Shown here in pieces: positions 51,413 through 64,000 of a stretch of 64,000 bases of DNA. Source of the stretch: Serilophus lunatus (taxonomy: Eukaryota; Chordata; Aves; Passeriformes; Eurylaimidae). Below the pieces are notes generated by a model, which was given only the letters and a program-made list of their open reading frames with translations, did not search any database and had not been told where the DNA came from. Where the stretch lies: positions 124,001-188,000 of the forward strand of contig VXBA01006151.1 in assembly GCA_013399895.1 (NCBI GenBank), given 5' to 3'. The position numbers and the translations under genes were made by a program. The first letter of the stretch is position 1; each line of letters begins with the position of its first letter.

Positions 51413-54400
51413 AAAAGTTCAGGGCAAGACCTTATGGCATGGGGGAAGGGATTATTTGTTTCAACTCCCTACAGATCTGGGGGGATCTTTCAGAGAAGGT
51501 GGAGCCAGAGCTGTCAGAGGCTGTGGTGGTCCCTGCCTGCAGCTTCCACAGGAAGGCAGGTGACTGGTGAGCAGCGCAGCTTCCAGGTTGCACCCACTTC
51601 CCTGGGACGCTGGCCATGGAACAATAACTGCCGCCCATTTATTCCTCAACCCTCACTGTTTCACAAGAATGAAAAGCAAAATAAAGCAGGGGGAGATTAT
51701 TCCTCAAATGTTTTCCTTGACCTGGAGAGAGCAACAGATTGCTACAGAGTTCCTGCTGGCCTACCCTTGGTCAAAGCAACTGAAAGGGCTGCTGCACAAA
51801 TTTCCATCTCAGAGTTGTTTATAGAGTTTTGTCCTTCCCTCGGGCACTTTCCTTCCCAGTATTAGCAGTGATGTGTGAAGATACTTTGGTATCAGTACCC
51901 TTTTCCCTGGAAGTGTTCCAGTCCACCGGCCCTGAATGACTCCTCTGAAGGGCAGCATTAGCCCCAGCCTCTGCATTTCTCATCCTGTACAGATCCCCCA
52001 GGTTCCTTCCAACACAGAAGCAGTCAACAAGACACAAATGGATTGGAGTAACAGACGGGTTGTTTTGCTGTTTGATTCTGCCAGTGTCACTGTAAGACCC
52101 ATATTTAGACTGTTTCCGCTATAAGCAAGAAAAATGATGCCACACAGCCTTAAACCTGTTCTACAGTCAAGTCACTTCTAAGGAACAAGTCAATTCTAAG
52201 GATATACTTAACACGAAATCATCGCTAAGTACATGGGGAAACAGGGTTGAGGAAGAAATAAAAAATGAAGTCCACAAGATAGCACACCCAGCCACATCAC
52301 ATCATAGTTGCTTTCCAATTTACACCAGCTGCCTCACTTGGAATCAATTCCAGTTGCACCTAAAGTAAATCTGATCAAAGTTGATGTAATTATTTGTATA
52401 CTTAAAGTACCAGCTCATCAGTGAGAATGAAACAAGAGTCAGTGCCTCAAATGCTTCTCATTATTACAGTCTTTCACAGCAGGAGCCTGCATCTTGCATC
52501 ACTGCAGACATCTGCTGTTATCATCAGAAACCTAAAGAGAAAATGGCATGAAGACTCTCTTCTGCAGGATTATTTCAGTTTGAGCATTTGTCGGTGCCAT
52601 ACACACTATCCCCATTTTGCCCAGCTGTCACACACAGAGAAGTGCAAAAGTGCTATGAAAAGAACCTACTGTAAAACCCACGCACTGGCAGGAGATTTGA
52701 GGGCCTATATAGCACTTGAACCTACATTTGCCTTCAGTCTCTGAAATAGAAGTCAATGGGACCATTTAATATAGGAGCTTTCAGTGCTAATGTTCTTGAA
52801 TGCCAGCATCCAGTTACATGTTCTTGAACATTTGATGCCAGGAATATAGTCATTCCAATATCTGCTTCTTACCAGCTTCCAAAATCCTTATGTTTATGAC
52901 TGATTCATATTTTCCTGCATGATTTTTATTTCAAATTAAGATTTTCACGTGAGGAACCTGCACTGACACCCATATTATTTCGGACAATCTCTCACTGTTG
53001 CAACTTGACTACAATCAAACTGAAGAGGAACCATATTATTAGTTCTCACTCATGCAGGAAAGCTCCAGACATCTCTGTATAAAAATACTTTTTTAGTTTT
53101 TTCTTCATGTATAGCCACATTTCTCAGGCTGCTCCATTCACAGATGTTCCCCTAAGCAACCAAGGAAGCACAGTCTTGATGCAACCAGCAATTAATGAAG
53201 GACCTACACAAGTGTCATTAATGGGACACTGTAAAAGCAAAAAGAGATGTCAAATAGGTTTCTCCCCTTTTTTCTTGTTCTTGGTTCTATTCCACACTGA
53301 CATTAGTGAAGGAAAGGAGGAAGTAGAGGACATGCTTATTAAAATTTGCAGCACACAAGTCTGGAGGGAATGCAATTATACCAGAGGACAAGATTATATG
53401 AGATTATTTTATCATTTGAAGACATGCTTTGAAATTCAACATGGCTAGAAGGATAGTTATTACATATACACAGGAAAAACCAACTGTACAAATAGAGATT
53501 GGGAAAAACTGTTCAGACAACAGCTCTTCAGAGAGTGATTTGGGGTGTATCAGACTGTAAAGTGAACATGCCTCAGTGAAGTCATACTGTTATGAAAACT
53601 GAACACTGGAATTAATAAATACAGAGCCTACATCACCTACAATATAGGTCATTCTTCTCTGCTTGGCCGCAGATGAAATATTATCTCCTGCATTAAGTAC
53701 TTTAAATAAAAAAAAATTATCAAAGCAAGAGAGGTCAAAGAACAAGAAAGCTATCTAGAAAATATGATTTTTCAGGAGAAGTTAAAGAAAATTGCATTGT
53801 TTTTATCTGGAGAGCAGAACACTATAGGCAGTGTGATAACAGACTTCTATGTACATAGAAACATGCTACAAAAGTCAATAGAATGACCTGTTCTCCATAA
53901 CCACAGCAGATAAGGAATAATGGACTGAAGTTGGGGCAAGAATGACTCAGATCAAACATTATAAAAACTACTTATAATGATAAAAAAGTATGGGAATAGG
54001 TTTTATGCAGAGCTCTTAATACATGGGATAAATTAATAGCAGTGATGCATAACTGAATTATTGTTGATCACACTCAGGAACAGAGAGAAGACCTTGTTAA
54101 CATCCTGGCATTCTCCTTCCAACTCTTTTTTTCATTTAGTTTTCCATGAATTTCAGCTTTACAACTTAAGCACCAAGAGCTGTAACAATATTATAACCAC
54201 GAGAGCTGCAACAAACCCAGTGAAGTTTGGGTGCAGTGAGTACCTCATTAAATACTGAAAATGAAGTCACAAATGGTTTGTGATATCTGGTCAACGTGAT
54301 GGCAGGGAAGTGCCTTTTACTAAGGACATGATTTAACTGACATAAGTTTAGCAGAAGAGCTATTTCAGCCACATTTCACTCTCAGCCCCCACAGAATCAA

Positions 54401-57400
54401 CAGAGAGAAAAGCCCATGGTCAATGCCTATGCTGGGACAAAGGCTGTCAGGGGTGTGGGCTGTGCCAGCTGGGCAGGCAGCCTCAAGGCTGGCTTGGGGC
54501 TTGGTTGTGAGGTTTCTTGTATAGGTAATGCAGTATGATTTATATACGTCCACTGTAACAGTTGCCTTGTACCCTGCACCTCACCCAGAGACCTCTGCTT
54601 ACATTTCCACTTTCCTGATCAATGTTGCTGGCAACAAAGAAAGGATGCTGTACAGCACCAGCACATGAGTTCTCAGATGGACTCCACATTTCTCGTCTTA
54701 AAATATTTTGGCTATATCCTTTACTACCTAAGGGAACACAGCATCCCAGCATGCTTCAGGATTCTCACTGATGTTATTCCATATGGAACATTACCATATT
54801 TTTAAAGTAACACTTCTTTGAAAGTTGTAACATTAGCCCTGGATTCATTTACAGGATGTGATTTGGGATGCTACTGGCAAGTAAAAGTTCTTATTATACC
54901 CTCACTGAAACATCAGGCCTTGCTTCTTGCAAGTAAGAAAAGCATAACCTTTCATATTAAGTTTCAGGTTTGGGACCTGTCCATTTTCACTGAGCTTTCT
55001 CCTGATGGGGCATGGCCTCTCTGGAAAACATTACAAAGCCAGTGCAGTGCTATCCCACAGCTCATGGGCCTTTTGTAAGGTACAGGAGTTGCTTTCTTAC
55101 ACCCCAGCATTCTATTCCAGCCCCCTTGGGGCAGGGAGGGTGAGAAGGCATACACAATTCCCCTACTGTGGAGCACAGAGATAATTTCTTCTAATTAGAG
55201 AACTCTAAATATTTAGAAGTCAGCATCCATTATTATTATCCTTGACACTTCACAGGGCAATAGAAGATGGGTTGATTCTGGCAACATTTCTTCATAGCAA
55301 AAGAGTATTATCAAGCCAACAGATACACTACAGCCTGGCAGACAACTCAGCTATCTCTAAAAGAGAAGAAGGACAAACTTTTAAATGCCAAAATCCCAAA
55401 TGAAGTGAATTCAATATATGTCCCCTACTCTCACAGATGAACCTGTGGAAAAGATTTCTGACAACAACGGCACAGGACATCAACTGGAAAATAACCATGA
55501 ATTCATATTTAGCCGTCTCTTTCAGATGTGAACACAAGTTATCTGACTGCCCTTCTGGTTTCTCTTCTGGCTTTGTGAGAAAGGAACAGAGAAAGGAGAA
55601 AAAAAGAAAAAAACTTGTCCTGGAATTGACTTTGGGAACAAATGCTATGTCAGCTGGAAGACAGCCAAACTTGAGTTGAAACAGCACTTTGCTATATTCA
55701 ACTCTACAGATTTTTCTGACTGGAGATGGCTCCATTCAAGGACATTGCCATAATAATTTGGAACATGCTGACATCTGCATTAAAGGCTCAGTCTAGTCAA
55801 AAGTCAGTGTATGAGAAAGAGGCAGTGAAATCATCCTTCAGGGCCTAGAAAACTTGCAGTCAAGAGAGCATTTTGGGGAAGGTTGCCTATTTAGTTCCAT
55901 AACGTCTTCCTAAGCTTACTGAAAATATTGCAAAATAGAGAATACTCAAACACTTGTCTCAGAGCAAACCCAAGCTACACACTTCACTTGATAAACATGC
56001 AGTTAATTCACAGACTTAGCCAACACCATAGACTGTATCTTCTGGCCTATTGCTGGGTGATTGCTTTACCTGTTTATCAATTTTGCACAGTCCTAGTTTT
56101 GGCTGAAAGATGACTATGAAATAGCAAAATTCCTATATCAGAAAAAACCAGAAAACCTAACAAATCACAATTTGAGTCATTTGAGTCATGCTCTCTTCTT
56201 GCCATCAATTTGCACAGTGTTGGGAGAAGCAGAAAAGGAAGACTCAAAGCAGAGATGATGCACAGATTTATAAGAATTACTCAGCAATCCAAACCCCAAT
56301 ATGCAGAGGGGCAAAGAGGAATTTAATTTCAAATGAAAAATATTTAGTCATCAGCACAGAAAACTGCTTTAAAAGAAGTGACGTGTCCAGTTGCAAACTG
56401 TGTTCTGCTTAGACATATAAAATCCATTGTATTCCACTTCCCCTTGATATGCAGTGCACACATGAATGGGAATTGGTGCTGGAGAAGCTCCTTTGCTCTC
56501 AGGATTGAAGGTGATCACATTCCTACTAATTATGTAAGAAAACTCCACTGACACGGTGATTGTTGCAACAAGAACAAATGTGTAATGCATGGAACCAACA
56601 GTGCTTTGGAACTTCAACAGATCACTCCATCTCTATTCAGAGGATGCTGGGACTTTTCTTTCTGATACTGAGTTCCAAATGATTCAGGCACCAAATAGGC
56701 CCACCTACTATTTCTACCTTGCCTCACTTGCTGTAATGTGACTTCCTTCGTGTTTGCTTGAAGGAAAAGAGGCAACAGGATTTACTGCATGGTTGCTCTA
56801 GCTCTATATATAAGATCCGTATTCCTGCTAGAATACAATGAATAACTGATTTGCTGGCTGTAACAGCATTTGTTTTTATCTTTGATTTGAAATTAGGAAC
56901 CACTTTTATTCATTCATTTTATTCAGCTCAGGAAGATCAGGGCTTTCTCTGCCATCACTTGTGTTGGTTTAGCATGGATCAGAGATACAGTATCTGCTGA
57001 ATTTGTCTGAACTTTCTTTTGGCTACCCGACCTTCATCTGAAATGTTCTTCAAGAAGAAGGATTTTCTCTCTTTCTAATATTGGCAGCAACATAACCAGT
57101 ATCCTGCAGCACCCACCATATCAAAAGGTGGTGAAACTCAAGAAGAAAGCAAGACCTTTGCTTCCAGTACACACCTAAAGGACCAAGGAAGTGGGACAGA
57201 GGAAACACTTTTCTTTAGGAATATACCCAGACGTTTTTAATTTTCTCTGATTTGACCTGTGACTGTCTAAATCTAGAATTAGATCTTTGTCTTCCAGGAC
57301 AGGCAGGCAGACAAAGAGAGTCTCAGAGGAAAATAATAGTACAGTACCAGAAATGGGCATCTTCATTCATGTCATGGCACTCTGTGGGATACCAAGGTAG

Positions 57401-60187
57401 GAGCTGCTTTGTCCTGTTCCTAACTTGGCTCACATAAATGGTCAGGCACTTGCCCTGGCCAGTGTCCAGCAACTCCTCCTGATCTTCATTTTCCTCACTT
57501 GAAAGAGTTTGGCACCCTGTGAGTTTAAGTGCAGAGAAGGTTTGTAGGCAGACATGCAGATGACCCTGAAGCAATAAAAACCAGCCACAGCCCTTTCTTC
57601 AGCAAACTGCATTTGCTTTTGCAATGTTACATTTTCTTTGCTGTCTCCATCAGGGACTGATTCGACCTGACATATGACCTGCAATCCTCACCAAAATTGC
57701 CTTTTCTCTGTTCTGTGTTTTCCTTTCAGGGTGGCTGTTTGATCTGGCCTTTACATGGGAGTCTTCAAGGGCAGAGGGCAAAAGGGAGCTGCAGCAAGGA
57801 TAGAAGAGAGAAAAATCACACCAATGTGTGGAGAATAGCACAGACTGGAGCTGACACTAGAACAGTCAGACCTTTCTCTCGCTGGTGGGGACAACTCACA
57901 TGGCAGAAGGTGAAAGTTGGTGCCATTGAACTGTACATTAATCGCTGTCTGCCGGGAGATGAGCTGGAGTTGTCTGGCCCCTGTCAGTGTGGAGCACTAG
58001 GATATGGCTCAAAGGCAGTGGTCTCTCCTGTGGTGGCCCTGTGCTGCATCAGCAGCCCCAAAACCAGGACTGTCATGTGACAGACTTGGAAACTGCTGCA
58101 GTTAAAGCAAGGAAAGATAACAGCACCTTCCAGAAAACCACAGAACAAACATGGAGAATTTTAACAAGAAGGTCCTCAAGAATTCGAGAACAAAATTATG
58201 TCATATTGTTAAAACTTCTTTCCTTCTCCCTGAAGGCTGCCAATGTCTCAACCAGCAGAGCAGGCAAGGACACTGCACTTGTCTACACATTGCCTCAGTA
58301 CTGAGGAGGCATCACGGCATCATTTTAGGAGAAACATACTGCATTAGCATGTCAAGTCTTAAACAAGCAGCCTTTTAGATTCAGAGCAAAACCAGCCCTT
58401 TTGATTTAAAACAACAGCACTTTGGGAGCTTCTCATTCATGAGTTTCCAGGAGCATGTGCCATTCCCTGAAAAGCTGAGCTAGATAATGCTTCAAAAGTA
58501 GCTCTGCACAGGCCACACTCCCACAATATACTTCACATTTCTGTGCCCACATGAAACTCCCCTTACAGCCAGAAAGAGGGCAGGCACTGGATACTGTCAA
58601 TGCAGCTCTCTGTTTCCTAATGCTACATTTCACAGCCAAAAATAAAACAGCCCTAAACAACTCACTGGCTTATAGATACTGCACATCCTATCTGTTTCAC
58701 CATCTAAAGCAAAGCTCCATTCTGCAGAAAAAGTTGCACCTTTTAACAGAGGGGTTCACTGGGGTAAAGCAGTGGAAAAGAAAATTAAAGAGGGCGGGGG
58801 CTCTCCTAAGGAAAGCATTCTGGCACGTCTCCTCCTCGGTGGCTTGGCCCCCTGAGCAGAATACAAATGAAGAGCATCACTGACAAGCCAGTATAACATC
58901 TCAGCCCCTTCACAAGCCATCCATTCGGCTCATGGCACAGAGACAGTGCGGGCATTGTCAGAAATACACTGGGCCCAAACAGACTGTGAGGGAGGCCCAC
59001 AGACAAACATCACCCTATTGAGACTGAACACAGCCTTAAAAATATACTAACAGTTACAGCTATTAACATGCCTGCACAAAATGGAACATGGGCACTCAAA
59101 GTGCTTGTTCATTCCTCATCCTCCATTTCAAGCTATAACGTCACCCTGTAATTAGCTGAAATAACCTCTATTCTGTTCAACTTCTCTGCTGATGAGAATC
59201 TCACAAGAAGCATGAATTGTCAGGAAAGGTTTAAAAATACACCAAAATTTAACAGCAACAACGAGAGACAGAAAGCACTTACTTTCTCTTTGTGCTTTTT
59301 TTAATCTCGCAAGGGCTGATTATCAAGGATGTCACAAGTTTGGCTTTGCAAGCTAGTTCATAAAAATTAACTTGGAATAGACTTTTCCTAAGCAGGAATA
59401 GATTATTCTCCCTTCAGTTCTAAGATAAAATGCCTGTGCCATTGCTGGGAAAGATATGGGCATTACACTCTTAAACAGAGGTACATTGTAGACTCCAGAA
59501 ATGCTTAGCTTTAAAATAGATTAAGGACAAAAAGTCTGTCATCAAGGCAAAAGAATTAACATGGAAGAATTTCCATAAGAAACAAAAAGTTGAGGATGTC
59601 ATATATTTTTACTGACTGATCATCCTTGCAAAGAGACATGGGTGGAAACTAACTGTGGACAAATTAGGGAGCCTACATCTCAAACAGCAGATTATTCACA
59701 AAGCTTTTTTCCCCATCTCTCTTACTCTACTTTGTGAACATCTGATTCACTGGCTCCTTTGTGTTTTTTTCTTTAATTAAACATTTCAAGCCATTCACAT
59801 CTGACTAATGGACCCTGCATATTTCATTCTTGTTTTGTGTGCAGATGGATTGTACACACAATTGTGAGCACTATGGCTTATGATGCATAAAAAAAGTAGA
59901 TTTAAAAAGTAAAATAAAAAAAATCAAATCTAATGCAGTTTTAGAAGCTTGTGAGAAAATATAGTCTGAGTACTGGGGAACCTCAGGCTGTCAGAGTGCC
60001 AGGAAAATCTCCAAGAGTCACATATGAAGTTGCAAAAGATAAATATACTGGGATAACAAAATAGTTATATGCAGAAATTGTTCTTATAAAGAAACTGATG
60101 GGCTGCACAGGAACAGTAAACTATTCTCGAGCCCAATTCATGCTCTTCAGGTGCCACATTGACACAGACTGTAATGAGAAGCGTATG

Positions 60188-60370
60188 CTTAATTAAGGTT
60201 TTATTTAAAGAAAGAGCTGATAAAACACGAAAACCAGAACCTCACATCTCTGGTATGCATTCCCCCTTCTCTTAGCTTTGCTTGCTCAAAAATCAAACAC
60301 GGAGAAGATTAATTTATTGGTTGGAACATAAAACCAATTAAATAAATAAACAGCTTGTTACTCTGGCTTC
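60188..60370. promoter_or_regulatory. Candidate regulatory block with paired CCAAT motifs
   Basis: The block starts with the perfect 10-bp palindrome CTTAATTAAG (60188-60197). It also holds a 7-bp inverted repeat, ATTGGTT (60316-60322) and AACCAAT (60332-60338), separated by 9 bases. That repeat places two CCAAT boxes in opposite orientations, the core bound by NF-Y. The rest is AT-rich with further TAAT cores. The motifs are seen; the regulatory role is inferred. Confidence 0.25.
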
Positions 60371-60740
60371 AGAATGAATATAGTGGAAAATTTTTTTCCC
60401 AGGAAACCTATTTTGGGAAAGCAATAAACCACTGGGAAGGGCAAAGGCTAGAGAAAAGGCTTGAGGCATTAAAAAAACACCTGGAGACACTGTGCTATTT
60501 CTGACGTTGTTGAGGATTTTTCTTTGGTTGCTTCATCATTGCAGGTGTCCAATAGTAACATTGATTTTCAGAGATAGAACTTTCCACACAGAGCAGCCAA
60601 AACTAGATAATCTGTTGCAGACAAAGTGCAATGGAGGGTGAAAAGAATTTCCCTCACTAACCTTGCATCAGTGATGAAGCAGGGAACATCAGCTCCACGT
60701 CCTACAGCCCAGCACAAGGAGTTGGCCCACTAAGGCAGAT

Positions 60741-60768
60741 CATGGCCAGCAGCTCATGGCCAGCAGCT
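60741..60768. repeat. 14-bp perfect tandem repeat, two copies
   Basis: CATGGCCAGCAGCT is repeated exactly twice head to tail. A small local duplication. Confidence 0.92.
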
Positions 60769-63277
60769 CAGAGCCAGTGCTTGCTCACCACGGCATTGCC
60801 AAGAAGGGATGAGGGAGTCTAGCATACTTTTTTAGCAATCCGGGGAAAGAGAGGAAGGTCTTCCTCTGCTCCTGCCATGCACTGAAAGGGGGATGGAAGG
60901 GTGGGTAAGTGGCAAGGGGGGTGAAATCTGCATCACAAGTGTCTGAGTGTTGACTAGTGGAAGCTGAGGAGCTCTGGGGAAGGGGCCTATACAGTAGGAG
61001 CTGTACACTAACTACTGCCCCTTACTACAAGAGGAGCTCACGGTCCTTGGGTGCCAGGGCATCTCACTGTGCCTCCAGCCAAGCAACTATGCTGCTGTTC
61101 CCAATCAGATATCCATTGCCTGTGTGTCTCTTCAAAAAGTACTTTTTTTCCTGCATTATTTCTCCCCTGATATACATGACTACAGAAATCTGGTGGAGTC
61201 CTCTGCAGAGATACAGACCAATGGAGTTATGCTTAGGCTTGATGGAATTAAACCACTGGTGAAGGGTCCCCCTAAGTCTCACTTCAGCTCAAGCTGCACC
61301 ATTACAACCCAACCCTGTGAGAAGGTGAGGAGCTGCTCTATTCTCCTGCTAGCTGAGTCTCCAAAGTGCAGAAAACTACTATATGCAGCATAGAAAATGT
61401 TTCCTTTGGCAGTAGTTATGAAAATGTCGTTCATCCTGTATACAGCCTGTATGCTCTGGCATAATAGAGAGAGTGATTGAACGGTCTTTTATGAAGTTTA
61501 CTGGGTCACATTTCTCCTGAACTAAAGCCAATGCTCCCATTATTCCCTAGCTCTGGTTGCACATTGCACAAATCCTTTACTGGTCTCAACCCTTATTTCT
61601 TACTGATTTTGGTGGTGCTTGAGACTAGAAATATGAACCCTGACATTATTTCTAATGTAAAACACGCTTCCAGAAGTTGTTTAGGGTAAATTGATGTCTG
61701 CCATCCTTGCTCTTTAAATGGCTGAATGGCCAAGAGAAGTGGAGCCTGTGCACTTACTACTGTGTCAACCAGCACAGGTTTGCTCCCAGTCAAAACAGAA
61801 CACATCATTCTTCAGAGGCTTGGAGAATGAGAAGTAAAATACAGTGAGGGGTAGGATAATGTAAGAACTTGATTATGCAAGCCATTAAAGGTAATGGCAC
61901 CAATCATATAAAGACAAATTCTGCCAAGGAGTATAGTTTTGCAGAGAAGTGCACTGAGGATAAACTGTACTTTCCAACTAGACTTTTGTGCAGCTTTCGA
62001 AGGCAGTGAGTGCTCCCCTTGCTGCAATCAAGGAACCACATTTTCCAAAAAGCATGTAATGCAAGATGCTGTGGGCAAGAGCCTGTGTAGCAGTACTGCC
62101 ATCCTCACAAACATGAGCTCAATGCCTTGAGCCAATCATCTACAGCATTCAGAGGTTCTCTGGAGAACCAGCAAAACATAGACACATCAGCAGTTGCATA
62201 ATCAGTGTCTGAGGCTCTCTAGGTCAACAATAAGTGCTAATAAGCAATATATCTTTTGCAAAACAAAGCAGTTTCTTACAGAAGACAGAAAAGCAGGACA
62301 AGACTATTTGTTCCTTCTCCTTAGCTGTACTATTTGTTTTCCCACCTGTTTTAATTAATAGGTCTTCTAGAAAAGTTATTTTATTGTTTTTTTTTAATGA
62401 TTCAAGCATTATTTTAAAAAGAATTTAATATTTTAATGTTTCAGGTACCAGTACTTAAGTAAATTGCATCACGAGCTACCTTTCAACAAGCACTTCCATA
62501 AACTGAGGGTAATAAAGATACAGAAAATGGGCTGTGCACACTGGGAATCAGCAGCTGTAACACATTCAGAGGAGGCCAGGAGCACAAAAAAAGACCACAA
62601 AACCCAGCCTCTGATTCAGCCATAGAAAAGCAGCCTTCCCCTGCACAGTACCCCAGCTGGCTCACTCTGGGCATCATGGGCAAAGAAGAAAAGGTGCAAC
62701 ATAACTTCTTCAGGAGTGTTTTTCGTGGCTGATCAACTTGTAGTACACTTGGTTTAGTGACTCTGCAAGGCAAACTGGCTTTCCCTCATATCTGGGCACG
62801 AGACCTCAGCTCATCCAGGTCAGTGAGCTGCTCCTTCATAAGCAGAAGACACCTGTAGGAGATAAAGACTCTCAGGACACAAAATACACAGGCACAGAGG
62901 TACATTTGCAATGCCTGGCCAAGAGTTTCATTCCTTGCTCCCATTACACTAATGGGCACAAGCACAAGGAGGCATTCTTTATGCTGCCCAGTCTGGGATA
63001 ATTCTGCCCAGAAAGTCCTTGTCTGGCAATATTAAATAATTTCTGATCTAAAAGCCAAAAGGGGAAAGTAAGGGGGGAAATAGCAGAAAAAGAAAAGGGT
63101 GAGTGGCCTTTGTGAGGCCTTTGAATATCTTTTATTAATAATGGTAAAAAGTCCAAATAGCTTAATTTCAGGCCCAAGACCTAATTTACTGTGTAGTAAT
63201 AGCACTGTCACTGTACTTATCAAAAAGAGCTATTTTGTGTCATACCAGGCATTACTGAAAAGCCTGCAGGAAAGGGT

Positions 63278-63380
63278 GCTTTCTTATCTTGAAGAAACTT
63301 TCAGCAAAAAAGAAGCTTTCTTGTCTTAAAGAAACTTTCTTCAAACAAGAAGCTTTCTTGTCTTGAAAGAACTTTGAGCC
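63278..63380. repeat. 37-bp tandem repeat, about 2.8 copies
   Basis: GCTTTCTT begins at 63278, 63315 and 63352, giving an exact 37-bp period. Two full units and a partial third share the order GCTTTCTT, TCTT, AAAGAAACTTTC or a near variant. Unit junctions carry a near-palindrome, CAAGAAGCTTTCTTG (63346-63360). The array is dense in alternating GAA and TTC triplets. It ends just before an open reading frame (separate entry). Confidence 0.9.
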
Positions 63381-63396
63381 TTTGATTGAGACAGCT

Positions 63397-63855
63397 ATGC
63401 AGAAACTTAGCAAAATTATGTGTCCTTTTGCTGATGCTCTTGTAGGGGCTATAAATCAGCAGTGCACATACTTGCCTAACACCTCATCTAATACCAAAGG
63501 GGCAAACAAGCTGGGTTTTTCTTCTGCAAGAGGTCAAGAGCTGGCAAGACCAGCAGAACAAGGTCCTGCCGACAGTAGTGCTGACACCTCTGGACAGCAC
63601 CAGCCTCCCCAGCTCCCACTGGGATGGCCAGCAGAAGGGCAGTCTCTCCTCAGCACCCTTCTGCCAAAGACTATTGGCTTGGGCAGCTTCAGAAGCAAAA
63701 GGTCTCCCTTCTTGTCTCCTCCCTTAGCAAGGAGCTACTTTGAGCCAGGGATCCCTCACAAAAGTTCCCCAGAGTTGGAAGAGCTCAGATCCAAACTGGC
63801 ATCCTCCCAAAGAGATTTAAAAAACAGACATTTGTCCAGGCAAGAGGTGGCATGA
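63397..63855 (+). other. Unrecognised open reading frame, 152 codons
   Basis: An ATG at 63397 opens a frame of 152 codons to a stop ending at 63855. An in-frame TGA at 63364-63366 closes it upstream. The predicted product is polar, rich in Ser, Pro, Gln and Leu, with no transmembrane segment, signal peptide or motif I recognise, and ends in a charged stretch (ELRSKLASSQRDLKNRH). It is antisense to TSPAN7 within intron 1. A frame of this length can occur by chance in 64 kb read six ways, so I do not call it a gene. It could also be an exon fragment of a non-coding transcript or of an old unrecognised element. Confidence 0.2.
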
Positions 63856-64000
63856 GAGATGCTTCATGGATTTTCTCATTGCTCCAAGTTACATTTTCCT
63901 CTGCTGGGATCTCCACCGAAAGCTTGGCTGTGAAGAGGCTGCAGCTGTGTGGGGCCTCATGGATGCCTGGCGATACCCCTAGTTCCAGGGCAGGGATGCA

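Larger units (their letters stand above)
1..64000 (-). other. TSPAN7: TSPAN7 gene, internal part (exons 2-6 with introns)
   Basis: The whole window lies inside one tetraspanin gene read right to left. Five exons encode residues 28-227 in order and without gaps, and all exons are phase 0. The encoded pieces match vertebrate TSPAN7 almost residue for residue as I know the family: a first transmembrane segment ending in VGVWGKL, a CCG motif, six loop cysteines and a fourth transmembrane segment. TSPAN7 is a four-pass plasma-membrane protein of tetraspanin-enriched microdomains. In mammals it is abundant in brain, binds PICK1 and integrin beta-1, and influences AMPA-receptor trafficking; loss causes X-linked intellectual disability in humans. 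Exon 1 and promoter (right) and exon 7 with the 3' UTR (left) are not in the window. Gene limits therefore equal the window edges and are not true ends. Confidence 0.95.
17389..64000 (-). other. TSPAN7 intron 1, 3' part (at least 46.6 kb)
   Basis: Everything to the right of exon 2 is intron 1, because exon 2 begins at codon 28 and no exon encoding the first 27 residues was found. A very long first intron is usual for TSPAN7 in vertebrates. Recognised contents are listed separately: LTR, CR1 end, MIR-like SINE, simple repeats, a CpG-dense segment and candidate regulatory blocks. Nothing identifiable was seen in 17389-22256, 23284-35814 (apart from poly-T), 35941-38199, 43770-51122 (apart from small repeats), 51413-60187 (nothing) and 60370-63277 (apart from a small repeat). 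Open frames in those stretches match no known family. Confidence 0.85.

Noticed and set aside
57697..58080. 127-codon plus-strand frame
   Set aside because: No recognisable domain, the start need not be used, and the length is within chance expectation for this window.
1..64000. tRNA, rRNA, microRNA genes, CRISPR arrays and bacterial-type operons
   Set aside because: I saw no A/B-box tRNA structure, no rRNA similarity and no spaced direct-repeat array. The DNA is vertebrate intron, so bacterial features are not expected.

Overview
The window reads as nuclear DNA of a bird. It is AT-rich, and its gene content is the inner part of one intron-rich gene. The mobile-element remains are avian in type: the 3' end of a CR1 LINE, a long terminal repeat of a bird ERVL-like family, and two worn MIR-like SINE copies. 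Species cannot be fixed from sequence alone. The LTR family is one I associate with Neoaves, songbirds especially.

The only protein-coding gene I can support is TSPAN7 (tetraspanin 7, also A15/TALLA-1/CD231), on the minus strand. Five consecutive internal exons are present, running right to left: exon 2 (17200-17388), exon 3 (14947-15021), exon 4 (13354-13449), exon 5 (11399-11554) and exon 6 (6887-6970). Together they encode residues 28-227 of a protein expected to be 249 residues long. All five have AG acceptors and GT donors, are open throughout, and have lengths divisible by three. Exon 1 (initiator Met, about 27 residues) was not found and should lie beyond the right edge. Exon 7 (last 22 residues, stop and 3' UTR) was not found and should lie beyond the left edge.

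Layout: 1-6886 is part of intron 6. 6971-17199 holds introns 5 to 2, each 1.5-4.4 kb. 17389-64000 is one block of at least 46.6 kb of intron 1. That block carries a solo-type LTR (about 22257-23283), a CR1 end (about 35815-35940), an old MIR-like SINE (about 43605-43768), several simple and short tandem repeats, a small CpG-dense segment (about 51123-51412), and a few stretches that look like candidate conserved non-coding regulatory elements. No RNA gene, CRISPR array, operon or second protein gene could be supported. The other open reading frames are short, match no family I recognise, and are about as long as chance allows in 64 kb read in six frames.

I found no convincing undescribed system. 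The leads most worth checking are the CpG-dense island inside intron 1 (possible alternative promoter), the candidate enhancers around 38.2-38.7, 42.7-43.15 and 60.2-60.35 kb, the pyrimidine tract just after the exon 6 donor, and an unexplained 152-codon reading frame next to a 37-bp tandem repeat near the right edge.
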